In this document: piece after piece, positions 1-9,275 of the stretch
Layout: each line of letters opens with the position of its first letter
Position numbering within the stretch: the first letter of the stretch is position 1
Assembly (NCBI RefSeq): GCF_947501785.1
Contig: NZ_CANMXB010000001.1
Span: forward strand, 3,414,501 to 3,478,500
DNA: 64,000 nucleotides
Direction: 5' to 3'
Origin: an uncultured Litoreibacter sp.
GTDB taxonomy: Bacteria; Pseudomonadota; Alphaproteobacteria; Rhodobacterales; Rhodobacteraceae
Translations under genes and position numbers: made by a program
The notes under the pieces: generated by a model
Told to the model about the DNA's origin: nothing
The model's input: only the letters and a program-made list of their open reading frames with translations
Databases searched by the model: none

Positions 1-403
1 CGGTCAAAAGGGCGCGCATCGGGATCCACCAGTCAGGTGTCAGCCGCCAGACGCGAAATTGCAGGTCGCAGGCGAAGACGAACAGAAAGCCCACCAGCAG
101 CGCCGATGTTGCCTGCTTTTCGCCGCCACCCACCATGAAAAAGGCCCAAAGCGCGGGCAGGGTGGACATCAGATAGGGCAGGAACCGGTTCGAAGTGGTG
201 GCGTAGCCCCACAAGACGCCGGACATGAAGCACAAAATGACCGTGCCATAGGCGATCAGCATGTAAGGCGCGTTGAACCGCGCGCCCAGTGCGGCGACGG
301 TCGTGTCCGAAACGGTTGGCACAATCACACCCAGCGCGGCCCAGAGGAACGGCAAAAGGCCAGCAAGGCCCAGAAATAGCGCGGGACGAGGGATTTGGCT
401 CAT
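1..403 (-). CDS. DUF3429 domain inner-membrane protein (partial, C-terminus beyond left edge)
   Basis: The minus-strand frame starts at the ATG complementary to 401-403 and runs off the window, so about 134 N-terminal residues are visible. It begins [19 protein letters not shown] and continues with several hydrophobic segments, including AYGTVILCFMSGVLWGYA and a Trp-rich stretch (VWRLTPDWWIP) near the edge. This fits the DUF3429 membrane family, which has no assigned biochemical role. The start overlaps the stop of the upstream LysE gene by 4 nt (ATGA), which indicates translational coupling. The family call rests on remembered motifs. Confidence 0.75.
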   Translation of the reverse strand, partial: MSQIPRPALFLGLAGLLPFLWAALGVIVPTVSDTTVAALGARFNAPYMLIAYGTVILCFMSGVLWGYATTSNRFLPYLMSTLPALWAFFMVGGGEKQATSALLVGFLFVFACDLQFRVWRLTPDWWIPMRALLT

Positions 404-1014
404 GCGCGTTCAAAGGCCAGCTTGGCCCCAAGGCTTGCGAATATCGCTGCGAAGGAACGGTTGAGCCAGATCATGATCCGCTCCGAGCCCAGAATGGCGT
501 TGCGCGCGCGCGCCGCGAACAGCCCATAGAGGACAAATACGGCGAAGGTGAGCGCCATGAAGACCGCGCCGAGCGTCGCCATTTCCAACGTGGCCGTTGC
601 GGGATTGCCCGACAGGAAGGGCGGCAGCAGCGCCAGAAAGAAGATCGACAGCTTCGGGTTCAGGATGTTGATCAGTGCGCCACGCCGGGCGATGACCCAG
701 CCGGGCTGGGTGGTCGTTTTCGACGACACCGACAGCGCGCCATCCGCTTTCAGCGCCTGCCAGGCGAGATACAGCAAATAGGCCACGCCCGCGAATTTGA
801 CGATTTGGAACAGAAGCGCGGACGTGTGCAGCAACGCGGCCAACCCCAGGGTTGCGGCAACCAGGTGGGGCACAATCCCGAAGGTGCAGCCAAAAGCGGC
901 CCAAAGAGCGGCGCGCGGCCCCTGGCCCAGACCCAAAGCAAGCGTGTAAATGACGCCAGTGCCCGGGGCGATGACCACCACCAGGGCGGTGAGCAGAAAT
1001 TGAAGGGTGATCAC
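400..1014 (-). CDS. LysE family amino-acid/metabolite exporter
   Basis: A 204-residue protein with about six hydrophobic segments. The N-terminal [19 protein letters not shown] corresponds to the family's conserved APGP-type loop after the first helix, and [20 protein letters not shown] is the typical second signature (G..NILNPK). LysE/RhtB proteins export amino acids or related small molecules across the inner membrane; the substrate cannot be inferred here. It lies between ispH and DUF3429 and overlaps both by 4 nt, so the three genes are probably one transcript. A second, different LysE protein lies at 8580-9203. Confidence 0.88.
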   Translation of the reverse strand: MITLQFLLTALVVVIAPGTGVIYTLALGLGQGPRAALWAAFGCTFGIVPHLVAATLGLAALLHTSALLFQIVKFAGVAYLLYLAWQALKADGALSVSSKTTTQPGWVIARRGALINILNPKLSIFFLALLPPFLSGNPATATLEMATLGAVFMALTFAVFVLYGLFAARARNAILGSERIMIWLNRSFAAIFASLGAKLAFERA

Positions 1015-1961
1015 GCGGGCTCCCTCAGGACGCGTGGGACCTTGAATTCGACGTTTTCGACGGCGGTTTCGACCATTTCGATGGTGGTCTCGAAGCGGTC
1101 CTTGAAGGCGTCAATCACCTCGTTGATCAAAACTTCCGGCGCGGAGGCCCCGGCGGTGATGCCGATGCTGTCGATCCCCTCCAAGGCGCGCCAGTCAATC
1201 TCGGTCGCGCGCTGCACCAGCTGGGCGTAGCTACAGCCAGCCTTCGCACCGACCTCGACCAGCCGTTTGGAGTTGGATGAGTTGGGCGCGCCGATCACCA
1301 GCATGGCCGACGTCTTGGCGGCCATGGCTTTGACCGCCTCCTGGCGGTTGGTGGTGGCGTAGCAGATGTCTTCTTTGTGGGGGCCGACGATGTCTGGGAA
1401 GCGGGCCTGCAAGGCGGCTACGATATCGGCGGTGTCATCGACCGACAGGGTGGTTTGCGTGATGAAGGCCAGCTTTTCGGGGTCGCGCGGGGTGATATGG
1501 GCGACGTCTTCAGGGGTTTCGACCAGAAGCACCTCGCCGTCGGGCAGCTGCCCCATGGTGCCAACGGTTTCGGGGTGACCCTCGTGGCCGATCATCACCA
1601 TCTGCAGCCCGTTGTCATGGTGACGGGAGGCCTCGATATGGACTTTCGACACCAGCGGGCAGGTGGCGTCCACAAAGATCATCTCGCGCTTTGCCGCCGC
1701 CGCCGGCACCGCTTTGGGCACGCCATGGGCGGAGAAGATCACGGGGCGGTCGTCGGGGCATTCGTGCAGTTCCTCGACAAACACCGCGCCTTTGTCGCGC
1801 AGCCCGTCGACGACGAATTTGTTATGTACGATTTCGTGGCGCACATAGACCGGCGCGCCCCATTTCTCCAGCGCCATTTCGACGATCTTGATGGCGCGGT
1901 CGACACCGGCGCAAAATCCGCGCGGGGCGGCCAGATAAAGGGTCAATGCGGGCTTGGTCAT
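1011..1961 (-). CDS. ispH: 4-hydroxy-3-methylbut-2-enyl diphosphate reductase (IspH/LytB)
   Basis: Last enzyme of the MEP isoprenoid pathway: reduces HMBPP to IPP and DMAPP with a [4Fe-4S] cluster. The product has 316 residues, normal for the family. Family motifs include [13 protein letters not shown] near the N-terminus with the first cluster Cys, [36 protein letters not shown] with the second Cys, and [13 protein letters not shown] followed by [10 protein letters not shown]. The frame is open upstream, but I chose the ATG at 1961 because an AGGAG ribosome site lies just before it and family homology begins there. It overlaps the downstream LysE gene by 4 nt. Confidence 0.97.
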   Translation of the reverse strand: MTKPALTLYLAAPRGFCAGVDRAIKIVEMALEKWGAPVYVRHEIVHNKFVVDGLRDKGAVFVEELHECPDDRPVIFSAHGVPKAVPAAAAKREMIFVDATCPLVSKVHIEASRHHDNGLQMVMIGHEGHPETVGTMGQLPDGEVLLVETPEDVAHITPRDPEKLAFITQTTLSVDDTADIVAALQARFPDIVGPHKEDICYATTNRQEAVKAMAAKTSAMLVIGAPNSSNSKRLVEVGAKAGCSYAQLVQRATEIDWRALEGIDSIGITAGASAPEVLINEVIDAFKDRFETTIEMVETAVENVEFKVPRVLREPA

Positions 1962-2072
1962 AAAGGGCGCTCCTGTCTCGCATAGAGATAGGGCGTGAGG
2001 GCGCGAAGGTCTAGCCGTCTGTCCGGCGTTGCACGAAAGAGACGCAGGGCAAATGTTCCGCATTTCCTGCGT

Positions 2073-2155
2073 TCAGAAATATCCCCTAGGGGATGCCCGC
2101 GTGGCGGGGAGGGGACCTCCCCAAGAACGCAAATCCTCGCGCGTGGGACGCGCAC
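2073..2155 (-). repeat. Intergenic hairpin repeat, copy A
   Basis: Read on the minus strand, this block closely matches the block at 62588-62687. Both share a GTGCGCGT..C.CGCGCG start, TTTGCGTTCTTGGGG, a C/G-rich hairpin, the shared string CGCCACGCGGGCATCCCC, and a terminal ATATTT. The hairpin here is GGGGAGG at 2106-2112 and CCTCCCC at 2116-2122. Copy B at 13218-13316 shares the hairpin and the tail. It sits between ispH and the NYN gene, outside coding sequence. Confidence 0.6.
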
Positions 2156-2206
2156 CTTTTTCCGGGCCCGGATCGCCATGGCAACGCCGGGACCCGGAAA
2201 AAAGCG

Positions 2207-2785
2207 TTAGTCGACGGTTTCTTCCTGAGCGCGGGCTGGGGGCATGGTCATGTCCTCCCGAGGCGGCCGGCCAATCACGTCGCGCAGCTCGTCGAGCTCG
2301 ATGAAGTTGTCGGCCTGGCGACGCAGCTCGTCCGAGATCATCGGCGGGTTCGACCTTATGGTCGACACAACCGAGACGCGCACGCCCTTGCGTTGGATCG
2401 CTTCGAGCATTGGCCGGAAATCCCCATCCCCGGAAAACAGCACGATATGATCCACATGCGGCGCCAACTCCATGGCATCGACGCACAGTTCGATATCCAT
2501 GTTGCCCTTCACCTTCCGTCTCCCCTCGCGGTCGGTGTATTCTTTGGCGGGCTTGGTCACCATTGTGAAACCGTTGTAATTCAGCCAGTCCACCAAAGGG
2601 CGGATAGGAGAATAGTCATCGTTCTCTAGCAAAGCCGTATAATAAAACGCGCGCAGCAATTTGCCGCGTCGCATGAATTCGTGCCTCAGGAGCTTGTAGT
2701 CAATATCAAACCCCAAAGACTTGGCGGCAGCGTATAAATTGCTCCCGTCAATGAACAGCGCAAGCCGCTCGTCTTTGTAAAACAT
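2207..2785 (-). CDS. NYN domain protein (LabA/DUF88-like PIN-fold nuclease)
   Basis: A 192-residue protein. The N-terminal ERLALFIDGSNLYAAAKSLG carries the acidic DGSN motif of NYN domains; NMDIELCVDAMEL supplies the middle acidic residues, and HIVLFSGDGDFRPMLEAIQRKG is the characteristic SGDGDF block. NYN domains are PIN-like metal-dependent ribonuclease folds; the target is unknown. The ATG at 2785 has a GGAAGGA ribosome site and starts just before the domain, so I prefer it to the longer open frame. The gene is divergent from folK with about 90 bp between them. Confidence 0.88.
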   Translation of the reverse strand: MFYKDERLALFIDGSNLYAAAKSLGFDIDYKLLRHEFMRRGKLLRAFYYTALLENDDYSPIRPLVDWLNYNGFTMVTKPAKEYTDREGRRKVKGNMDIELCVDAMELAPHVDHIVLFSGDGDFRPMLEAIQRKGVRVSVVSTIRSNPPMISDELRRQADNFIELDELRDVIGRPPREDMTMPPARAQEETVD

Positions 2786-2876
2786 CAATTGTCCTTCCGA
2801 TGTGCGCCCCAACTGTTATTGACCGGGAGTGAAGCGGTCGTAGCGAGGCCGTAGGCGAAAATAGGGAAAATTCTAA

Positions 2877-3476
2877 ATGCCGCAACCCACGACGCATCAC
2901 ATTGGGGCCAGAACCGCCTATATTGCCCTAGGTGGTAACGTAACGTCACCCCATGGAACACCAACTAATACCCTTCGTGAGGCGATAAAGCGCCTTCCCG
3001 CTGATTCGTTAACTATAGTCGCAAAAAGTCGGTATTTCGCCACCCCAGCCTTCCCAACGGGCAGCGGACCGGATTTCGTGAACGCGGTGATTGCGGTCGA
3101 AACAATCATGCCCCCGGATGCGCTATTGGCCCATTTGCACGAAATTGAGCGCCAATTGGGCCGCGACCGGCGGCAACGCTGGTCCGCACGCACCCTTGAT
3201 CTTGACCTCATCGCATATGGCGACGTCATCCACCCCGACACTGATACCTTCGCAAAATGGCGCGATTTGAGCCTGGAGGAGCAGCAACAATTGGCTCCGG
3301 ACGGTTTGATTCTACCTCACCCGCGGATCCAGGACCGGTCTTTCGTGCTCGGCCCGCTCTGTGATGTTGCGCCCGACTGGGTTCACCCAGTGCTGGGCCA
3401 AAGCGCCGCGCAGCTGTTTGACGCGCGCCCTGCTGAGGAGCGCGCCGAGCTAAAACCGCTGCCAGAGGGCGATTGA
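2877..3476 (+). CDS. folK: 2-amino-4-hydroxy-6-hydroxymethyldihydropteridine diphosphokinase
   Basis: Transfers pyrophosphate from ATP to 6-hydroxymethyl-7,8-dihydropterin in folate synthesis. The 199 residues show the HPPK blocks in order: AYIALGGNV for the first strand, [21 protein letters not shown], and the signature [16 protein letters not shown] carrying the Mg-binding acidic pair. [15 protein letters not shown] is the conserved C-terminal block. An AGGGA ribosome site precedes the ATG. It is the first gene of the plus-strand run and is followed by rpoZ after 82 bp, which contains a promoter candidate. Confidence 0.95.
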   Translation: MPQPTTHHIGARTAYIALGGNVTSPHGTPTNTLREAIKRLPADSLTIVAKSRYFATPAFPTGSGPDFVNAVIAVETIMPPDALLAHLHEIERQLGRDRRQRWSARTLDLDLIAYGDVIHPDTDTFAKWRDLSLEEQQQLAPDGLILPHPRIQDRSFVLGPLCDVAPDWVHPVLGQSAAQLFDARPAEERAELKPLPEGD

Positions 3477-3490
3477 GGCCAGTTTTTTAC

Positions 3491-3519
3491 TTGTAAACCC
3501 GCGAAAACGGGCATATCTC
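3491..3519 (+). promoter_or_regulatory. Candidate sigma-70-type promoter for rpoZ
   Basis: TTGTAA at 3491-3496 and TATCTC at 3514-3519 are separated by exactly 17 bp, about 40 bp before the rpoZ ATG. The spacer contains a short inverted repeat (CCCG/CGGG). This is inferred from hexamer similarity and spacing only. Confidence 0.45.
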
Positions 3520-3558
3520 AGCCCTCTGATATTCCCTGCACCTTGTCTGGAGAGCCCA

Positions 3559-3912
3559 ATGGCCCGCGTCACCGTCGAAGATTGCGTAGATAAAGTCCCC
3601 AACCGGTTTGATCTGGTGATGCTCGCGTCGCACCGCGCCCGCGAAATTGCATCCGGCTCCTCGCTGACCGTGGACCGCGACAACGACAAGAACCCTGTCG
3701 TGTCCTTGCGCGAAATCGCCGATGAAACCCAAAGCGCAGAAGAGCTGCGTGAACGGATGATTGAAAGCAACCAGACGCAGATCGAGGTGGACGAGCCGGA
3801 AGAAGACGCCATGGCGCTTCTGATGGGCGTCGAGCAGGACAAGCCTGCCGACGACGACATGTCGGAAGAAAAACTGCTGCGCGCGTTGATGGAAGCTCAA
3901 GAGCCGAAGTAA
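3559..3912 (+). CDS. rpoZ: DNA-directed RNA polymerase omega subunit
   Basis: Omega helps assemble beta' into RNA polymerase and mediates ppGpp effects. The product is 117 residues. It begins [20 protein letters not shown] followed by [12 protein letters not shown], the diagnostic N-terminal omega block. The C-terminal half is strongly acidic and divergent, common in alphaproteobacteria. It lies 25 bp upstream of rsh, the (p)ppGpp enzyme gene, the same order as rpoZ-spoT in many proteobacteria. A GGAGAG ribosome site precedes the ATG. Confidence 0.96.
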   Translation: MARVTVEDCVDKVPNRFDLVMLASHRAREIASGSSLTVDRDNDKNPVVSLREIADETQSAEELRERMIESNQTQIEVDEPEEDAMALLMGVEQDKPADDDMSEEKLLRALMEAQEPK

Positions 3913-3937
3913 GCGCCTATTGGGACCACTGTAGGAC

Positions 3938-6067
3938 ATGTTGGACGCCAGCGACCTGATCGACCTGATCCGCGCCTACAACCCAAACACGAACGAAGAC
4001 CTCATCAAGGCCGCCTATGACTACGGCGGCCTTATGCATGAAGGGCAGTTCCGCCAGTCGGGCGAACCCTACTTTACCCACCCTATCGAAGTGGCCGCGC
4101 TGCTGACCGAACAGCGGCTGGATGACGCCACCATTGTCACCGCACTTTTGCATGACACCGTCGAGGACACGCGCTCCACCTACACCGATGTTGTGGCCAA
4201 GTTCGGCGAGGAGATTGCGGAGCTGGTGGACGGGGTCACCAAGCTGACCAACCTGCAGCTGTCCTCCACCGAGACCAAGCAGGCCGAAAACTTCCGCAAG
4301 CTGTTCATGGCCATGTCCAAGGATTTGCGGGTGATCCTGGTCAAACTGGCCGACCGGCTTCACAATATGCGCACCATCCGGCACATGAAGCCCGAAAAGC
4401 AGGTCAAGAAGTCGCGCGAAACCATGGATATCTACGCGCCGCTGGCGGGCCGCATGGGGATGCATTGGATGCGCGAAGAGCTGGAGGACCTGGCCTTTCG
4501 GGTGCTCAACCCCGAGGCCCGCGCGTCGATCATCCGCCGCTTCATCACGCTGCAGAAAGAAACCGGCAATGTGGTGCCCAAGATCACCGAGGACATCCGC
4601 ACCGAGCTATCCGCCGCTGGGATCGAGGCCGAGGTTTCGGGCCGCGCCAAAAAGCCATTCTCCATCTGGCGTAAGATGGAAGAGAAGAAGCAGGGTTTCT
4701 CCCGCCTGTCGGACATTTACGGGTTTCGCGTCATTTGCCGCACCGAGGACGATTGTTACCGCGTGTTGGGGGTGATCCACCGCCGGTGGTCGTCGGTACC
4801 GGGACGGTTCAAGGACTATATCAGCCAGCCCAAATCGAACGGGTACCGCTCCATCCACACCACCGTGTCGGGCCGCGACGGCAAACGGGTTGAGGTGCAA
4901 ATCCGCACCAAGCAGATGCACGAGGTGGCGGAATCCGGGGTGGCGGCGCATTGGTCCTACCGCGACGGCGAACGCGCGATGAACCCGTTTGCCGTGGACC
5001 CCACCAAATGGGTCAACCAGCTGACCGAACGCTTCGGCACCGTGGAGGACGAGGACCACGACGAATTCCTCGAACATGTTAAGCTGGAAATGTATTCCGA
5101 CCAGGTGTTCTGCTTCACACCCAAGGGCGATGTGATCAAGCTGCCACGCGGGGCCACACCCCTGGATTACGCCTACGCCATCCACACCCGCATCGGGCAC
5201 AGCTGCGTGGGCGCCAAGGTGGACGGGTTGCGGGTGCCGCTTTGGACGCGGCTCAGAAACGGGCAGTCGGTCGACATCATCACCGCCGAGGGGCAGAAGC
5301 CGCAGCCCACATGGATCGACATCGCCGTGACGGGCCGCGCCAAGGCCGCGATCCGCAAATCCTTGCGCGAAGAACATCGCGACCGCTTCATCAAGCTGGG
5401 CCGCGAGCTGACCCGCTCCGCGTTTGAACATGTCGGCAAGAAGGCCACGGACAAGGCCCTGTCGACCGCCGCGAAGGAGCTGAGCCTCGAAGACGCGCAG
5501 CAGCTGCTGGAATATGTGGGCTCTACCGAGATTTCCGCGCGCGAGGTAGTGCAGGCCATCTATCCCGATCTGGCCGCCAAAAAGACCACTGTGCAGGTGG
5601 ACCCGAAACGATCGGTCGCGGGTCTGCCGCGCGGCGCGAACGTCAAACGCGCCCGCTGCTGCCAACCGCTGCCGGGCGAACGCATCGTCGGCATCAAACA
5701 CAAGGGCGAGGGGGTCTATGTGCACGCGATTGCCTGCCAGACGCTGGCCTCGCTGGAGGACGAGCCGGACCGCTGGGTCGACCTTCATTGGCATGACGGG
5801 CTGCACCCGGCCGAGAACCCGGTGACGCTGAACGCCACCATCGGAAATGAATTTGGCGTGTTGGGTCGCATTTGCACATTGATTGGCGAGCAGAAGGCAA
5901 ATATCTCGGACCTGCATTTCATTGATCGTAAACCGGACTACTTTAGAATCCTGATCGATGTGAATGTGGGTGACGCCGAGCATCTGCACGGGGTCATGAC
6001 CGCCATTGACGCCGACAGCGATGTGGCAAGCCTTGAACGGCATCGCGATTTGAACCGCGCGCCGTAA
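3938..6067 (+). CDS. rsh: Bifunctional (p)ppGpp synthetase/hydrolase (RelA/SpoT homologue)
   Basis: Makes and degrades the stringent-response alarmone. The 709 residues carry all expected modules: an N-terminal HD hydrolase domain (HD at residues 72-73 in LLHDTVEDT); a synthetase domain with DIYGFRVI, RFKDYISQPKSNGYRSIH and the EVQIRT catalytic-Glu block at about 240-350; a TGS domain at about 385-445 (VFCFTPKGDVIKLPRGATP); a conserved Cys-rich segment (RARCCQPLPGERIVG); and a C-terminal ACT domain (GRICTLIGEQKANISDL). Both catalytic motifs look intact, so both activities are expected. It is probably cotranscribed with rpoZ. Confidence 0.96.
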   Translation: MLDASDLIDLIRAYNPNTNEDLIKAAYDYGGLMHEGQFRQSGEPYFTHPIEVAALLTEQRLDDATIVTALLHDTVEDTRSTYTDVVAKFGEEIAELVDGVTKLTNLQLSSTETKQAENFRKLFMAMSKDLRVILVKLADRLHNMRTIRHMKPEKQVKKSRETMDIYAPLAGRMGMHWMREELEDLAFRVLNPEARASIIRRFITLQKETGNVVPKITEDIRTELSAAGIEAEVSGRAKKPFSIWRKMEEKKQGFSRLSDIYGFRVICRTEDDCYRVLGVIHRRWSSVPGRFKDYISQPKSNGYRSIHTTVSGRDGKRVEVQIRTKQMHEVAESGVAAHWSYRDGERAMNPFAVDPTKWVNQLTERFGTVEDEDHDEFLEHVKLEMYSDQVFCFTPKGDVIKLPRGATPLDYAYAIHTRIGHSCVGAKVDGLRVPLWTRLRNGQSVDIITAEGQKPQPTWIDIAVTGRAKAAIRKSLREEHRDRFIKLGRELTRSAFEHVGKKATDKALSTAAKELSLEDAQQLLEYVGSTEISAREVVQAIYPDLAAKKTTVQVDPKRSVAGLPRGANVKRARCCQPLPGERIVGIKHKGEGVYVHAIACQTLASLEDEPDRWVDLHWHDGLHPAENPVTLNATIGNEFGVLGRICTLIGEQKANISDLHFIDRKPDYFRILIDVNVGDAEHLHGVMTAIDADSDVASLERHRDLNRAP

Positions 6068-6140
6068 AATTTTCGCCGCATTTGGTTGGCATTGGGAAGA
6101 CGTCCCGCAGGTCGCGGGGCGTGAACGAGTAGAGGACCCG

Positions 6141-6788
6141 TTGGTTTTTAAGCGCCGCACACCGAAGAGCTGGGCCCTGTGGGCCCTGCACCTCATCTGG
6201 CCGCAAGGCGGATGGGCGCGCTCGGCGCAATATGTCAAACACCGTGTCCGCCGCCTGCCTGACAGCCCCAAGCGCATCTCTCGCGGGGTGATGTTCGGGG
6301 TTTTCACCACCTTCACCCCGTTTTACGGCTTCCACTTCTTCATCGCCGCCGGGCTGGCCAAGGTCGGCCGCGGCAACATCCTGGCCGCGCTGATGTCGAC
6401 CTTCTTCGGCAACCCGCTGACCTACCTGCCCATCGGGGTGATCTCGCTCAAAACCGGGCATTTCCTGCTGGGCACGGAGTTCGAGGAGAATATGAATATC
6501 GGGCAACGTTTCGCGGGCGCGTGGCGGGACCTGAAGGACAATTTCTGGGCGATGTTCACCGATGACCGGGCTGACTGGCACCGGCTGGAGGGGTTCTATG
6601 ACGAGGTGTTTTTCCCCTACATGATCGGCGGCATCCTTCCGGGCATCATCGCGGGCATCACCTGCTACTACCTGTCATTGCCTCTGATCACCGTTTACCA
6701 GAACCGTCGCAAAGGCCGCCTGAAAGAAAAGTGGCAGGAACGCAAAGAGAAGAAAGCGGCCAAACTGGCAGAGAAGTCGCGCTCGTAA
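6141..6788 (+). CDS. DUF2062 domain membrane protein
   Basis: A 215-residue protein with a basic N-terminus (MVFKRRTPKSW) and the DUF2062 core: SPKRISRGVMFGVFTTFTPFYGFHF, followed by AALMSTFFGNPLTYLPIG, the conserved N-P turn. A C-terminal hydrophobic segment (GGILPGIIAGITCYYLSL) precedes a very Lys/Arg-rich tail. Function is unknown. The start is a TTG at 6141 with an AGAGG site 6 nt upstream; an in-frame stop just before rules out an earlier start. It sits 73 bp after rsh, with pdxJ downstream. Confidence 0.85.
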   Translation: MVFKRRTPKSWALWALHLIWPQGGWARSAQYVKHRVRRLPDSPKRISRGVMFGVFTTFTPFYGFHFFIAAGLAKVGRGNILAALMSTFFGNPLTYLPIGVISLKTGHFLLGTEFEENMNIGQRFAGAWRDLKDNFWAMFTDDRADWHRLEGFYDEVFFPYMIGGILPGIIAGITCYYLSLPLITVYQNRRKGRLKEKWQERKEKKAAKLAEKSRS

Positions 6789-6876
6789 GCGGCGTGTATC
6801 CTCACAATCCTTTCCTTGCCTCTGCGCCGCCGCGCTGCATTTATAGCCGCACGACAATACCAGTGAGGCTTGGCCC

Positions 6877-7620
6877 ATGACCAACACCCTGCGCCTTGGC
6901 GTCAATATCGACCACGTCGCCACCGTCCGAAACGCGCGCGGCGGCAATGTCCCCGACCCGGTGCGCGCCGCGAAACTGGCGGAGGAGGCCGGCGCCGACG
7001 GCATCACCGCCCATCTGCGCGAAGATCGCCGCCACATTGCGGATGCCGATATTGATGCGTTGATGGACGCGCTGAGCGTGCCGCTGAACTTCGAGATGGC
7101 CGCCACCACCGAGATGCAAAAGATCGCGTTGCGCCACAAGCCGCATGCGGTCTGCATCGTTCCTGAGAAGCGGGAGGAACGCACCACCGAGGGCGGGCTT
7201 GAAGTGGCGCGGGAGGAAAACCACCTTGCCCATTACATCGCGCCCCTGCGCGATGCCGGGTGCCGCGTGTCGATCTTCATTGCCGCCGACCAGAAACAGA
7301 TCGAGGCCGCGCACCGCATTGGCGCACAGGTGATCGAATTGCATACAGGCGCTTATTGCGACGCCCATTCCGAGGGTCATTTTGAAGCGCGGGACGCCGA
7401 GCTAGAAAAGCTCCGGGATATGTCTGTGTTTGCGCATTCGCTGGGGTTGGAGGTCCATGCGGGCCATGGCCTGACATATGACACCGTCAAGCCGGTCGCC
7501 GCATTCCCGGAGGTGATGGAGCTCAACATCGGTCACTTCCTCATTGGCGAGGCGATATTCCGGGGCCTCACCCCCGCCATTGCCGAGATGCGCCGCCTGA
7601 TGGACGAGGCCCGCAATTGA
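6877..7620 (+). CDS. pdxJ: Pyridoxine 5'-phosphate synthase
   Basis: Condenses 1-deoxyxylulose 5-phosphate and 3-amino-2-oxopropyl phosphate to pyridoxine 5'-phosphate (vitamin B6). The 247-residue product starts [19 protein letters not shown], the diagnostic PdxJ N-terminus. It continues with [47 protein letters not shown] and [13 protein letters not shown], covering the TIM-barrel phosphate-binding loops. In many proteobacteria pdxJ is followed directly by acpS; here three genes lie between them. Confidence 0.97.
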   Translation: MTNTLRLGVNIDHVATVRNARGGNVPDPVRAAKLAEEAGADGITAHLREDRRHIADADIDALMDALSVPLNFEMAATTEMQKIALRHKPHAVCIVPEKREERTTEGGLEVAREENHLAHYIAPLRDAGCRVSIFIAADQKQIEAAHRIGAQVIELHTGAYCDAHSEGHFEARDAELEKLRDMSVFAHSLGLEVHAGHGLTYDTVKPVAAFPEVMELNIGHFLIGEAIFRGLTPAIAEMRRLMDEARN

Positions 7621-7931
7621 TCCTGCACAGCGTCTACCTGCGCCTACCTCAAGGCACCGACCGCACAGAATTAGAGACGGTGATGACCGGCCTCAAACAG
7701 CTTTGCAAAGACATGGTCGGCTGCGCGGGCTTCCAACACGGTCCCAACCGCGATTTTGAGGGCAAGTCGCACGGCTACCCTTACGGCTTCATCGCCCAAT
7801 TCCGTGACCGAGACGCACTGGCCACCTATGCCGAGAACCCCGAACACAAGGCGCTCGGCGGGAGGCTGGTGTCGCTCTGCGACGGTGGGGCTGATGGGAT
7901 TGTCGTGTACGACATCGAGGTGGTTGGGTAG
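7617..7931 (+). CDS. Dabb (stress-responsive alpha/beta barrel) family protein
   Basis: A 104-residue protein that begins [19 protein letters not shown] and ends [10 protein letters not shown], with [19 protein letters not shown] and [19 protein letters not shown] in between. The pattern of an N-terminal strand, a helix, the mid-protein G..F/Y block and the Y...P.H motif fits the dimeric ferredoxin-like Dabb family. Some members are cyclases or stress proteins; no function can be assigned. The start is a TTG whose last bases overlap the pdxJ stop (4 nt overlap), so translation is probably coupled. Confidence 0.75.
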   Translation: MILHSVYLRLPQGTDRTELETVMTGLKQLCKDMVGCAGFQHGPNRDFEGKSHGYPYGFIAQFRDRDALATYAENPEHKALGGRLVSLCDGGADGIVVYDIEVVG

Positions 7932-8054
7932 GCTCGCTCTGCGAACGTCCGCTGCGCGGACTTTGCTGCCTTTCAATTTGATTCTGGACAAGCGAGGCGC
8001 CGTTTGCTTTGCACAGTCCGATCGCAGTCTACGGAAATTCCAACTATCAATCTA

Positions 8055-8471
8055 ATGAAGCAAAGTTATTCCTATTTTCAAAGGCGGCGGAAGTCCCTGC
8101 TCTTCGGAGCAAGCCTTTATGTGATTTTGTTGGTGCTTGCACATTCAACCTTGCCATCCATTCATGTCTGGCTGATGGCAGCGGTCTTCTCAGTCGCGAT
8201 GAACTTTACATATGTCACAGAGGCCTATTGGGGTAAGGCGCATTTCGGCATCGAGTTCGGAATTGCCGCTACCCTTATTGTCGCGTCGATCTTGGGCGTT
8301 CTTGTTTCACCCGTATTTGTCATTGCCGCAATCTTTGCCCATGGCTTGTGGGATATTTCAAAGCACTTTGGTGCAGGCGTGCCGTTTTTGTCTTGGTATA
8401 CGCTTAGCTGCTTTTGTGTAGATGTTATGTACGGTGGTGTTTTGGCTCTTTATTGGTGGGCAAACTATTGA
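8055..8471 (+). CDS. Hypothetical multi-pass membrane protein, low-GC
   Basis: 138 residues, unrecognised. A basic N-terminus (YFQRRRKS) is followed by about four hydrophobic segments (LLFGASLYVILLVLAHS, WLMAAVFSVAMNFTYV, GIAATLIVASILGVLVSP, VDVMYGGVLALYWW). The ATG at 8055 was chosen because the hydrophobic pattern starts there, although no strong ribosome site is visible. Base composition is clearly lower in GC than the neighbours and codon use differs, suggesting a recently acquired gene. It interrupts the pdxJ-acpS neighbourhood. A small GTCCG/CGGAC inverted repeat lies upstream, near 7949-7963. Confidence 0.6.
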   Translation: MKQSYSYFQRRRKSLLFGASLYVILLVLAHSTLPSIHVWLMAAVFSVAMNFTYVTEAYWGKAHFGIEFGIAATLIVASILGVLVSPVFVIAAIFAHGLWDISKHFGAGVPFLSWYTLSCFCVDVMYGGVLALYWWANY

Positions 8472-8579
8472 CACTTTGGGCCCAAAGCAGACCGTCACTT
8501 TAAACCTTTGGGTTGCTCGGCTTGTGCGGCCTGACTGCCCGTGACACTCTTCCCCAAACCACCCCAATCGGAGCGCGCC

Positions 8580-9203
8580 ATGACCGGATACGAACTCGTC
8601 CTTCTCTGGTTCGCGTGGATTCTCGGTGGTGGCAGCCCAGGGCCGGCCACATTGGGCATTGCCAGCACCTCGATGAACACAGGCCGCCGGATGGGGCTGA
8701 TGTTCTCGCTCGGCATCCTGTTTGGCAGCGCGTTTTGGGGCGTTGCAGCAGCCCTTGGCATGAGCGCCGTGATGATGACCAACGTGTGGGTTTTCGAGGT
8801 GATCCGTTACGCCGGCGCGGGGTACCTGTTGTACCTCGCCGTCAAATCCCTGCGCTCCGCCCTTTCCGCCAAGAACGCGCTTATGGGGAAGGCGCAAAGC
8901 GGCACCGCGTGGAAGGTTTTCACCAAAGGCGCGTTGATCCACCTGACCAACCCCAAGGCAATCCTTGGATGGGGCGCGATCTACGCGATCGCCCTGCCGT
9001 CGACGGCCGCCGTCGGTGACTTGTTCTGGATGTTCGGCTTTCTGTATTCCGGCTCAATTTTGGTCTTTGTCGGATACGCATTCATGTTTTCCTCGTCGGG
9101 GGTGGTGCGCATATACACGCGCCTGCGCCGCTGGTTCGAAGGGGCGTTTGCGCTTTTGTTCGGCGCTGCCAGCCTCAAAATTTTGACCGCGAAGGTTGTT
9201 TGA
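8580..9203 (+). CDS. LysE family translocator
   Basis: 207 residues. WFAWILGGGSPGPATLGIASTS contains the family's SPGP loop after helix 1, and FTKGALIHLTNPKAILGWGA is the second family block (G...LTNPKA). About six membrane segments are present. It probably exports amino acids or related metabolites; the substrate is unknown. Upstream in-frame starts exist, but the ATG at 8580 follows a GGAG and opens at the homologous position. It is the second LysE-type exporter in the window and diverges in sequence from the one at 400-1014. Confidence 0.87.
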   Translation: MTGYELVLLWFAWILGGGSPGPATLGIASTSMNTGRRMGLMFSLGILFGSAFWGVAAALGMSAVMMTNVWVFEVIRYAGAGYLLYLAVKSLRSALSAKNALMGKAQSGTAWKVFTKGALIHLTNPKAILGWGAIYAIALPSTAAVGDLFWMFGFLYSGSILVFVGYAFMFSSSGVVRIYTRLRRWFEGAFALLFGAASLKILTAKVV

Positions 9204-9275
9204 GGCCTGCGGGCCGTGGACAATTGGTGTACACGCAAATTGCACGCTTAACACAGGTAAGGTTCGGTCCCTCAG

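Noticed and set aside
4607-6316. A 569-codon minus-strand open frame opposite rsh
   Set aside because: It lies fully antisense to the intact (p)ppGpp enzyme, shows no domain motif and has shadow-frame composition.
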